From the NCBI GenBank assembly GCA_023396115.1, contig JAEWXC010000015.1, positions 111,168-175,167 of the forward strand: a stretch of 64,000 bases of DNA, read 5' to 3'. The notes beneath the pieces are model-generated. The model had not been told where the DNA came from. It searched no databases and saw nothing but the letters and a program-made list of their open reading frames with translations. A program made the position numbers and the translations under genes. This document shows positions 32,801-40,270 of the stretch, piece by piece. This stretch comes from Actinomycetes bacterium (GTDB taxonomy: Bacteria > Actinomycetota > Actinomycetes > Propionibacteriales > Nocardioidaceae). Each line of letters starts with the position of its first letter. Within the stretch, counting starts at the first letter, position 1.

Positions 32801-33918
32801 AGGAACTCATCTCTCCGACGAACGGTTCGGTCGAGGAACCCTCCGGCCCCGTGTTCAGGTGGGCGGCAGTGCCCGGCGCAGCGAACTACGACCTCACCTT
32901 CGGGCTGGCCGCGCCCAATGCACCGATGACGACGCAGCGCACCCCTGCACTGACCTGGTCGACCACGGCGCCGCTGAAGGGCGGCACCTACACGTGGACG
33001 GTCAAGGCGCTCAACGCCGACAACGAGGTGATCAGCACCAGCGCAGCCCGCTCGTTCACCGTGGACGCAGGATTGACTGCGGTCACGGCACCGGTGATCT
33101 CAGCTCCTGAGGGCAGCGCCGTGGGTCGGACGCTCACCAGCACTCCCCCGCGGTGGTCCCCCGACCCGAGCGAACTGGTGACCAACACGTACCAGTGGCT
33201 CGCCGACGACCAGGTGATCCGCGGGGCCACCGCCCCGACCTTCACCGTGACGACTGCCCAGTACGGGAGGACGATCACCCTGCGGGTCACCGGGAAGCGC
33301 CACGGCTACACCGACGGGGTCGCCACCAGCGCCGGCATCGTCGGTGAGGCTGGGGACGCCCTCGTCGCCGTGGAGCGCCCCGTCCTGGCCGGAACCGCGG
33401 CGTACGGTCAACGCCTGACCGTGACCGCCGGGGTGTGGTCGGAGTCCCGGGCGAAGATCAGCTACCAGTGGCTGCGGAACGGGGCGAACATCCCGGGGGC
33501 GACCAGCTACCGGTACACCGTGACCGCGGCGGACGCTGCCCAACGCATCCAGGTCCGTGTCATGGCCGACAAGGTGGGTCTGGCCCGCGGCTCGACGACG
33601 TCGAACACCCTCACCGTCGCGAAGCTGACCTCGACGGCGGAACTGTCCGCATCTACGACGGTCCTGAAGAAGGGCAAGAAGCTCAAGCTCACCGCTCGGG
33701 TCCTGGTCCCCGGCGTCACCAACACCTTCAGCGGGACGCTCACGTTCAAGGACCGGAAGAAGAAGTTGAAGGTCGCCAAGCTCGGCAAGTACGGCACCAC
33801 GTACTTCTCGACGAAGAAGCTGAAGCCGGGTACGCACAAGCTCCGGCTCGTCTACAGCGGCAACTCCACGACGCGTGGTTCCAAATCCACCGTGGTGCAG
33901 GTGAAGATCACCCGGTAG
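29824..33918 (+). CDS. Large secreted FN3/Ig-repeat protein
   Basis: 1364 aa. A twin-Arg-free signal peptide ends at AHA (residues 35-37). At least eight fibronectin-III-like repeats follow, recognisable by recurring core pieces (PTFSWVPTAGASLYRVQVS, DWDPVPGAKQYQVRVV, TPVKHAAHYLIDVGND, TYTWWVEAYA). Next come two bacterial Ig-like repeats (TYQWLADDQVIRGATAPTFT near 1122 and SYQWLRNGANIPGATSYRYT near 1212) and a Lys-rich Ig-like domain (KKGKKLKLTARVLVPG) as the last ~90 residues. There is no LPxTG or membrane anchor, so it is probably released or held non-covalently by the basic C-terminus. The start at ATG 29824 has AGGA 8 nt upstream; a TAGGTT box lies at 29781-29786. Likely a surface scaffold or adhesin; the ligand is unknown. 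Confidence 0.85.
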   Translation: MRPRAGLRRRLTTAALGLALIGAPVGASVLPTGAAHAADLLLVTGLSTTTGPDDLVPTFSWVPTAGASLYRVQVSANADFTGPVVNATTSNTSYTPPRVLPAGQLHWRVQTATPVGEWAVSTVEAADVKVPQPAPEAGDEVVRSVVDPLVAKWDEVQGAVGYAVEVGPGAPGDIAWAQSVTKNTRTTTLVWPDLQEVGQYSWRVRALFANGIQSQQSNEVPYTVVAPDMAVTAACAAEVACAPEPDGTPRPDVTLTDVVLDWDPVPGAKQYQVRVVRTADASTVVDSPTVTGTRYSPTSTYANDDYRWQVRPLDASGKAAPWPEVWSTFTRSWNRRPELLWPAGDDPVGDDFYFQWTPVKHAAHYLIDVGNDPNFTPGTYSTCETRQTTFVPRLVGEKCSPSAEGSVYHWRVTAVDAPKNVRSLVSPTGRFLYDSGRVEQLRPATGESVDLPHFTWRPTANTQRYRIQIKQAGNVVTTAETSALGWVPTDKLAAGDYTWTVVSLDAGKVSPLPSQGRPFTITGDAPPANGSALAPITATTDNPISTSRAPLLSWEPADGAAYYRLKVSNASGYVLPNSDSPVLNAKLPYPMVVDWGTRLLTAGTYTWWVEAYAANNEKIDTGARIEGTFTIVPLQVPGGTQLALDGRSVDAGHTCTEPVTATNPEPSCRTVPGTPVLDWDPVPGAGGYIVYLFEEASLTTPVLLTRDGETTTNSRWTPATTMPDNESGQSYYWYVLPCVSVSPLVGCAPDPRGQENVAVEAFRKTSPAVELVAPAADHTFSDEVTLSWRDYLSTNAETAFGATPSRATQGGLTYTVQVATSSNFASANIVGQATVDQTTWTSSGLFPQGDLWWRVQANDGSGRPLPWSASRRMVRRTLTADLDGVVVAGQERASLTTPGFNGGFDSSRQVFRWEAADFDSTWSLEVYKNDDAAASPGNRVLTVSGLKHSAYTWTNLLEPSEVPYRWRLRRTDVSNRLAAWSDMGRFTVTSVEQELISPTNGSVEEPSGPVFRWAAVPGAANYDLTFGLAAPNAPMTTQRTPALTWSTTAPLKGGTYTWTVKALNADNEVISTSAARSFTVDAGLTAVTAPVISAPEGSAVGRTLTSTPPRWSPDPSELVTNTYQWLADDQVIRGATAPTFTVTTAQYGRTITLRVTGKRHGYTDGVATSAGIVGEAGDALVAVERPVLAGTAAYGQRLTVTAGVWSESRAKISYQWLRNGANIPGATSYRYTVTAADAAQRIQVRVMADKVGLARGSTTSNTLTVAKLTSTAELSASTTVLKKGKKLKLTARVLVPGVTNTFSGTLTFKDRKKKLKVAKLGKYGTTYFSTKKLKPGTHKLRLVYSGNSTTRGSKSTVVQVKITR

Positions 33919-33932
33919 GTCGCGTCCCGGCA

Positions 33933-33963
33933 CACCGCCCCGTCCCCTGTGGACGGGGCGGTG
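33933..33963 (+). terminator. Terminator after the FN3 protein
   Basis: A 13-bp perfect stem (CACCGCCCCGTCC / GGACGGGGCGGTG) with loop CCTGT, 15 nt beyond the stop. Confidence 0.85.
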
Positions 33964-33993
33964 TCGCCATTTCCGGTGATCGGGCGCTGCCAC

Positions 33994-33999
33994 TACCCT
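33994..33999 (+). promoter_or_regulatory. -10 box (leaderless) for the YgjV-like gene
   Basis: TACCCT, a 6-nt spacer, then ATG 34006. Confidence 0.5.
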
Positions 34000-34005
34000 C
34001 CGAGC

Positions 34006-34656
34006 ATGGAGTGGCTCGGATCACACTGGCTCGACATCGTCGGCTGGGGCGGCAGCGCCCTGCTGGTGTTCTCCCTGCTCCAGTCTCGGGTGCTCCGGTT
34101 CAGGGTCCTCAACCTCGTCGCCTGCGCGATCCTGGTGCTGTTCAACGCCCTGGTCGGGGTGTGGCCGATGGTCGGCATGAACGCGGTGCTGTGCGTGATC
34201 AATCTGTGGTTCATCGTGCCGCTGCTGCGCCAGCGGCACGACGAGACCGCCTGGACCGTCCTGCGGGTCGGACCGGAGGACTCCTACCTCGCCCACGTGC
34301 TGCGCGTGCACCGCGACGACATCACCCGGTTCCAGCCCGACCTCACCCTCCCGCTGGAGCCGGCCCGCGAACGGCACGCCTTCCTGGTCCAGCACGGCGA
34401 CGAGACGGTCGGGGTGGTCCTGCTGTCGGTGCGTGGCACAACCGCCCACGTCGAGCTGGACTGGGTCTCTCCCCGGTTCCGCGACTTCTCCCCCGGCGAG
34501 TTCGTGTGGCGCCGCAGCGGTCTGCTGGAGGAGCTGGGGGTCGGCGCGGTGGTCACCGCCCCCTCGATGGTGGAGCCCTACTACGACCGGTTGGGGTTCC
34601 GTCCCCGGGCTGACGGCAGCTGGGAGCTGAGCGCCGCCGAGGCGACCCCGATCTGA
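34006..34656 (+). CDS. YgjV-like membrane domain joined to an acetyltransferase-like domain
   Basis: 216 aa. Residues 1-75 hold three short membrane helices resembling the YgjV inner-membrane family (WGGSALLVFSLLQSRVLRFR, LVACAILVLFNALVGVWPMV, NAVLCVINLWFIVPLL). Residues 90-215 look like a GNAT fold: ERHAFLVQHGDETVGVVLLS, a central strand HVELDWVSPRF, and the typical C-terminal YYDRLGFRP. The acetyl-CoA loop (Q/RxxGxG/A) is not clear, so catalysis is uncertain. The ATG at 34006 is the start that places the first helix at the N-terminus. Confidence 0.7.
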   Translation: MEWLGSHWLDIVGWGGSALLVFSLLQSRVLRFRVLNLVACAILVLFNALVGVWPMVGMNAVLCVINLWFIVPLLRQRHDETAWTVLRVGPEDSYLAHVLRVHRDDITRFQPDLTLPLEPARERHAFLVQHGDETVGVVLLSVRGTTAHVELDWVSPRFRDFSPGEFVWRRSGLLEELGVGAVVTAPSMVEPYYDRLGFRPRADGSWELSAAEATPI

Positions 34657-34686
34657 CCGGTCCCGCTCACGCGGGTGGCCGACGGT

Positions 34687-35712
34687 TCAGGCCTGCGAGG
34701 CCTGCACCCACCGCTCAAGCAGCGCCGACGCGGCGCCCTGCTCGACGGCCGACCGGGCCCGGTCCAGGCCGGTCGCCACGGCCTCGGTCAACGTCCCGTC
34801 GACCCGCCCGTGCACCGCGAGCGCCGCGGCCGCGTTGAGCAGCACCGCGTCCAGGACCGGCCCGGGAGCGCCGTCCATCGTGCGCCGCACCACCGAGGCG
34901 TTGAACGCCGCGTCACCGCCGCGCAGGTCCTCCTGCGTCGCGGGGGCGATGCCCAGCTCGGCCGGGTCGAGGGTGCCCTGCTCGACCTGGCCGTCCCGCA
35001 CCCGCCACACCGACGACGTGGTGGTGGTGGTGAGCTCGTCGAGGCCGTCGTTGCCACGGAACACCCAGGCGTCGACCCCCCGGCCCGCGAAGACCGCCGC
35101 CATCGTCGGCGCCATCCTCACGTCAGCACAACCGATCGCCTGGGCTGCGGGCCGGACCGGGTTCGACAGGGGCCCGAGGAAGTTGAAGGTGGTGCCGATC
35201 CCCAGCTCACGCCGGGGTGCGGCGGCGTGCCGCATCGCCGGGTGGAAGGCGGCGGCGAAGCAGAAGGTGATGCCGACCTCCTCGGCGATCTCGGCGACCC
35301 GCGCCGGGGGCAGGTCGAGCCGGATGCCCAGCGCCTCGAGCACGTCGGCCGAGCCGCACTGCGACGACGCCGAGCGCGAGCCGTGCTTGACCACCCGCGC
35401 CCCGGCGGCTGCCGCCACCACCGCGGCCATCGTGGAGATGTTGACCGAGTTCGACTGGTCCGCCCCGGTCCCGACGATGTCCAGCAGCCGGCCGGGCACC
35501 TCGATCCGGTTCCCGGCAGCCAGCATGGCGTCGGAGAGGCCGGTGACCTCCTCGACGGTCTCGCCCTTGGCCCGCAGCGCGACCGCGAAGCCGGCGACCT
35601 GGGCCGAGGTGGCGTTGCCCGAGAGGATCTCCTCCATCGCCCACCGGGTGGTCGCGCCGTCCAGGTCGGTGCCGGAGACGAGCGCGGAGAGAACCTGGGG
35701 CCACGTGGTCAT
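34687..35712 (-). CDS. trpD: Anthranilate phosphoribosyltransferase
   Basis: 341 aa; transfers phosphoribose from PRPP to anthranilate in tryptophan biosynthesis. Signatures: DIVGTGADQSNSVNISTMAA (PRPP loop), VVKHGSRSASSQCGSADVLE, FCFAAAFHPAMRHAAAPRRE and NFLGPLSNPVRPAAQAIGCA. Length is normal. It stands alone, away from other trp genes, as in many actinobacteria. A TTGGAT box 7 nt before its ATG indicates a leaderless transcript. Confidence 0.95.
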   Translation of the reverse strand: MTTWPQVLSALVSGTDLDGATTRWAMEEILSGNATSAQVAGFAVALRAKGETVEEVTGLSDAMLAAGNRIEVPGRLLDIVGTGADQSNSVNISTMAAVVAAAAGARVVKHGSRSASSQCGSADVLEALGIRLDLPPARVAEIAEEVGITFCFAAAFHPAMRHAAAPRRELGIGTTFNFLGPLSNPVRPAAQAIGCADVRMAPTMAAVFAGRGVDAWVFRGNDGLDELTTTTTSSVWRVRDGQVEQGTLDPAELGIAPATQEDLRGGDAAFNASVVRRTMDGAPGPVLDAVLLNAAAALAVHGRVDGTLTEAVATGLDRARSAVEQGAASALLERWVQASQA

Positions 35713-35719
35713 GGTGCCG

Positions 35720-35725
35720 ATCCAA
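35720..35725 (-). promoter_or_regulatory. -10 box (leaderless) for trpD
   Basis: TTGGAT on the minus strand, a 7-nt spacer, then the trpD ATG at 35712. Confidence 0.5.
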
Positions 35726-35782
35726 CCAGACGTCCCGGCAGCACCGACGGCACGTCTCAGGTCCCGCCGACCCGCGGCCCGG

Positions 35783-35788
35783 TACGGT
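35783..35788 (+). promoter_or_regulatory. -10 box for the pfkA leader ORF
   Basis: TACGGT, a 6-nt spacer, then GTG at 35795, which opens a 13-codon ORF ending inside the pfkA start codon. Confidence 0.5.
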
Positions 35789-35794
35789 CGCCAC

Positions 35795-35832
35795 GTGACC
35801 CAGCACCCGCCCGCCCCTGCCCGGAGTCAGCG

Positions 35833-35836
<4 letters not shown>
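35795..35836 (+). CDS. Putative 13-aa leader peptide upstream of pfkA
   Basis: GTG ACC ... CGA TGA encodes MTQHPPAPARSQR. It begins 6 nt after a TACGGT -10 box, the same spacing seen for the leaderless genes in this window, and its TGA overlaps the pfkA ATG in an ATGA arrangement. No ribosome site is visible before pfkA itself, so re-initiation after this peptide would explain how pfkA is translated. The peptide is Pro-rich (PPAPA), which could stall ribosomes; that is a suggestion only. Confidence 0.45.
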
Positions 35837-36861
<1,025 letters not shown>

Positions 36862-36875
36862 GGCAGCCGCCGGGC

Positions 36876-37289
36876 TCAGGCCTTCGCCGGCACCCGGTCC
36901 ACCAGCAGCGAGGTGACCGCCTCGACCAGCTGGGCGGGGTCCACCGGACGGGCCACCGCAGCCTCGGCCCGCGACCACGTCGCCAGCCACGCGTCCTGGG
37001 CGCGGGCGATCAGCACGACCACCGGCGGACAGTTGAAGATCTCGTCCTTGAGCTGCTTGGCGATCCCCAGCCCACCGGCCGGCACCGCCTCACCGTCGAG
37101 GATCACCAGGTCGATCTGGCCGGCATCCATGTTCTGGATGACCACGGGCTCGGTGGCGACCTCGACGTAGGTGAACTCGCCCAGGTCGCGGTGCGGGCGA
37201 CGCCCCAACGCCAGGATCACCTGTTCACGGACGTTGACGTCGTGGCTGTAGACGAGGATCTTCAGCGGACGGGGTGTGGTGTCGGTCAC
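36876..37289 (-). CDS. Receiver-like (response regulator) single-domain protein
   Basis: 137 aa, a single receiver-type domain: KILVYSHDVNVREQVILALG, phospho-acceptor-like D in DLVILDGEAVPAGGLG, VVVLIARAQDAWLATWSRA and AVARPVDPAQLVEAVTSLL. The first acidic pair is reduced to one Asp (SHDVN) and the switch Thr is replaced by Ala, so phosphorylation is doubtful. There is no output domain. It converges on pfkA with a 14-bp gap and diverges from ctaE. The GTG start sits 7 nt after a TAGCAT box. Confidence 0.75.
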   Translation of the reverse strand: MTDTTPRPLKILVYSHDVNVREQVILALGRRPHRDLGEFTYVEVATEPVVIQNMDAGQIDLVILDGEAVPAGGLGIAKQLKDEIFNCPPVVVLIARAQDAWLATWSRAEAAVARPVDPAQLVEAVTSLLVDRVPAKA

Positions 37290-37296
37290 AGGTCGG

Positions 37297-37302
37297 ATGC
37301 TA
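37297..37302 (-). promoter_or_regulatory. -10 box (leaderless) for the receiver-like gene
   Basis: TAGCAT on the minus strand, a 7-nt spacer, then GTG 37289. The remaining ~270 bp up to ctaE shows nothing else that I recognise. Confidence 0.5.
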
Positions 37303-37579
37303 CCCAACGCCGCCCGCCCGCCGGGGCCGGACCCCCGGAAGCGACCGGGGCGGCCCACACCGGAGCGGAACCGACAGCCGCGCGCCACTCCCCCGACCGC
37401 ACCCCTGCCCCCTTTCCCGTCACGAACTCCGGGGTTGGACGCGGTGATCATGATGGTGCTGGCGAGCGGTGTCCGGACCCCGTCCACTGCCCCACGCGCG
37501 CCCGCGTTGCGCACGCTGTGAACCTTGTGACTCCCACAAACGGGGGGTCGGGGTGCCCTCGCGTCCCGCGCAGGACATA

Positions 37580-38227
37580 ATGGCGCTCGTGGCGACTGCA
37601 ACTGCGATTCCTGAATCCCGTCTTCACGGGCACCACGACCGACCCTCGATGGTCTCCGTGGGAACGATCATCTGGCTCTCCAGCGAACTGATGTTCTTCG
37701 CGGCCCTGTTCGCGGCGTACTTCACGATCCGCGCGGTGAGCCCGGAGCTGTGGGCCCAGGAGACCGAGAAGCTGAACATCCCGTTCTCCTCGGTCAACAC
37801 CACGATCCTGGTGCTGTCCTCGGTCACCTGCCAGCTGGGCGTCTTCGCCGCTGAGCGGGGCCAGGTCGGCCGCACCGGTGGGATCTTCAACGTGGCCAAG
37901 TGGGGCCTGCGCGAGTGGTTCATCCTCACCTACGTGATGGGCTCGATCTTCATCGGCGGCCAGGCCCTCGAGTACGCCGAGCTGATCCACCACGGCGTGA
38001 CCATCCCGTCGTCGGCCTACGGCTCGATGTTCTACCTGACCACCGGCTTCCACGGCCTGCACGTCACCGGTGGTCTCCTCGCTTTCCTGTTCGTGATCGG
38101 CCGGACCTACCTGGCCAAGCGCTTCACCCACGAGCAGGCGGTCAGCGCGATCGTCGTGTCGTACTACTGGCACTTCGTCGACGTCGTCTGGATCGCGCTG
38201 TTCGCTGCGATCTACCTGATCAAGTAA
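37580..38227 (+). CDS. ctaE: Cytochrome c oxidase subunit III
   Basis: 215 aa, five membrane helices as usual for actinobacterial CtaE: IIWLSSELMFFAALFAAYFT, TTILVLSSVTCQLGVFAAE, FILTYVMGSIFIGGQALEY, YLTTGFHGLHVTGGLLAFL and YYWHFVDVVWIALFAAIYLI. It is part of the aa3 terminal oxidase in the bcc-aa3 supercomplex. Start: ATG 37580 gives MALVATATA, matching homologues, but a CATAAT box overlaps this ATG and lies 7 nt before GTG 37589, so a leaderless start at 37589 is possible. It leads the ctaE-qcrCAB operon. Confidence 0.95.
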   Translation: MALVATATAIPESRLHGHHDRPSMVSVGTIIWLSSELMFFAALFAAYFTIRAVSPELWAQETEKLNIPFSSVNTTILVLSSVTCQLGVFAAERGQVGRTGGIFNVAKWGLREWFILTYVMGSIFIGGQALEYAELIHHGVTIPSSAYGSMFYLTTGFHGLHVTGGLLAFLFVIGRTYLAKRFTHEQAVSAIVVSYYWHFVDVVWIALFAAIYLIK

Positions 38228-38267
38228 CCCGTCCCCCGTTGTTGTTCGGATCTGACTAGGACTGAAT

Positions 38268-39155
38268 GTGCGTTTTCTGAACCGCTCTGCGGGACGCTTG
38301 TCCCGGTACCGCCGGGGCCCCCTCGCGGGCCTCGCGGTGGTGCTCGTCGCCCTCCTGTTCGCTGCTGGTGTCGCCACCGCGGTCAACTCGACCGTGCTCT
38401 CCAGCGCCCAGGCCCACGAGACCAAGACCGACGACGAGCTCGTCCAGCAGGGTCGTGACCTGTTCCTCGTCGGCTGCTCCTTCTGCCACGGCATGAACGG
38501 CGAGGGCATCAGCACCGCCCGTGAGGGCTACCAGGTCGGTCCCTCGCTGGTCGGTGTGGGCGCCGCCGCGGTCGACTTCCAGGTCGAGACCGGTCGTATG
38601 CCGATGGCTGCCCCGGGCGCCCAGGCGCCCCGCAAGAAGCCGGCCTACTCCGACGAGGAGACCGCCGCGCTCGCCGCGTACGTCGCCTCGCTCGCCCCGG
38701 GCCCGAAGGTCCCCTCCGAGGACATGTACAGCCTCGACGGGCTCTCCGACGAGGAGCGCCAGGAGGCTGTCGCCCGCGGTGGTCAGATCTTCCTGACCAA
38801 CTGCACCGCCTGCCACAACTTCGACGGCTCCGGTGGCGCCATGCCCAACGGTGGCTACGCGCCGAGCCTGAAGGGTGTCGAGGAGAAGCACATCTTCGAG
38901 GCCATGCTGACCGGCCCCCAGGCGATGGACGTGTTCTCCAACGGCAACCTGTCGGTCGAGGAGAAGCGCGACGTCATCGCCTACCTCAAGGCGATCGAGG
39001 ACGCGCCGTCGTACGGCGGCTTCTCCCTCGGTGGCCTCGGCCCCGTCAGTGAGGGCATGTTCGCCTGGCTCGTGGGCATCGGTGGTCTGGTCGGCTTCGC
39101 CGTCTGGATCGCGGCCCACACCACCCGCACCAAGAAGACCAAGGTGGAAGCGTGA
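38268..39155 (+). CDS. qcrC: Di-haem cytochrome c of the bcc complex
   Basis: 295 aa. An N-terminal membrane anchor (GLAVVLVALLFAAGVATAV), two cytochrome c domains with haem motifs CSFCH and CTACH, and a C-terminal membrane helix (FAWLVGIGGLVGFAVWIAAH). The two haems replace the soluble cytochrome c and wire complex III directly to the oxidase. GTG start 38268; the end overlaps qcrA by 4 nt (GTGA). Confidence 0.96.
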   Translation: MRFLNRSAGRLSRYRRGPLAGLAVVLVALLFAAGVATAVNSTVLSSAQAHETKTDDELVQQGRDLFLVGCSFCHGMNGEGISTAREGYQVGPSLVGVGAAAVDFQVETGRMPMAAPGAQAPRKKPAYSDEETAALAAYVASLAPGPKVPSEDMYSLDGLSDEERQEAVARGGQIFLTNCTACHNFDGSGGAMPNGGYAPSLKGVEEKHIFEAMLTGPQAMDVFSNGNLSVEEKRDVIAYLKAIEDAPSYGGFSLGGLGPVSEGMFAWLVGIGGLVGFAVWIAAHTTRTKKTKVEA

Positions 39156-40270
39156 CCAACGAGAACGAGTTGAGCACGGTCTCCGAGACCGCTGCCGAGC
39201 CGATCGCCGACCCGGGGCTCCACGAGCACACCTGGCGGCCGACCGACGTCGACCCGAAGGCCGAGAAGCGCGCTGAGCGCCAGGTTGCCGCGATGTTCGG
39301 GCTCTCCGGCGTCATGGCGGTCCTGTTCGTCGTCGCCTACTTCAAGCTGCGCGTCGGCGACAACTGGACCACCTTCGCCGGGATGGGCGCCTCCACCGTC
39401 GCGCTGGGCGTGACCCTGGGTCTGGCCCTGCTGCTCATCGGCGTCGGGATCATCCACTGGGCCCGCAAGCTGATGGCCGACGAGGAGATCGTCGAGTACC
39501 GCCACGCCGCCGCCTCGACCGAGGAGGAGCGCGCCGAGACCCTCGACGCCCTCGCCGCCGGTCTGGAGGAGTCGGGCATCGGCCGCCGTCCCCTGGTCCG
39601 CAACTCGCTGCTCGGTGCGGTCGCGATGCTCGGCCTCCCGGCCGTCGTCCTGCTCCGCGACATGGGTCCCACCCCGTGGCAGGCCCGCAACCAGGCCGAG
39701 GGCAAGGGCCTGGAGTACACGGTGTGGAAGAAGGACATGCGCATCGTGCGCGACGTCGTCGGCACCCCGATCAAGCCCGAGGAGCTCGAGGTCGGCGACC
39801 TGGTCAACGCCGAGCCGGCCATCATCTTCGAGAAGGACGACGAGGGGCACGCCGTGATCCACGGCACCGACCTCCTGGTCGCCAAGTCCAAGGCCGCGCT
39901 GATCCTGCTCCGCATGGAGCCGGACGACATCGTGCGCGACCCGAAGAAGTCCAACTGGGACGTCCAGGGCATCGTGGCCTACTCCAAGATCTGCACCCAC
40001 GTGGGTTGCCCGATCTCGCTGAACGAGCGGACCACGCACCACCTGCTGTGCCCCTGCCACCAGTCGACCTTCGACCTGGCCGACTCCGGCCGTGTCGTGT
40101 TCGGTCCGGCCGCCCGCGCCCTGCCGCAGCTGCCGATGGCCGTCGACGCCGAGGGCTACCTGATCGCGCAGAGCGACTTCCTGGAGCCGGTCGGACCGAG
40201 CTACTGGGAGCGCAACTCCCCTGCGTACTACGACGAGAAGCTCGATGACCTGAAGGGTGAGGCCAAGTGA
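39152..40270 (+). CDS. qcrA: Rieske iron-sulfur subunit of the bcc complex
   Basis: 372 aa. An N-terminal region with three membrane helices (MFGLSGVMAVLFVVAYF, VALGVTLGLALLLIGVGII, LLGAVAMLGLPAVVLL), then the Rieske domain with the 2Fe-2S ligand boxes CTHVGCPISL and CPCHQSTFD. The three-helix N-terminus is the actinobacterial form. Overlaps qcrC and qcrB by GTGA, so the three subunits are made together. Confidence 0.96.
   Translation: MTNENELSTVSETAAEPIADPGLHEHTWRPTDVDPKAEKRAERQVAAMFGLSGVMAVLFVVAYFKLRVGDNWTTFAGMGASTVALGVTLGLALLLIGVGIIHWARKLMADEEIVEYRHAAASTEEERAETLDALAAGLEESGIGRRPLVRNSLLGAVAMLGLPAVVLLRDMGPTPWQARNQAEGKGLEYTVWKKDMRIVRDVVGTPIKPEELEVGDLVNAEPAIIFEKDDEGHAVIHGTDLLVAKSKAALILLRMEPDDIVRDPKKSNWDVQGIVAYSKICTHVGCPISLNERTTHHLLCPCHQSTFDLADSGRVVFGPAARALPQLPMAVDAEGYLIAQSDFLEPVGPSYWERNSPAYYDEKLDDLKGEAK

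Noticed and set aside
34662..34675. Hairpin CCCGC-TCAC-GCGGG after the YgjV-like gene
   Set aside because: Only five pairs and no other terminator feature; too weak to annotate in DNA of this GC content.
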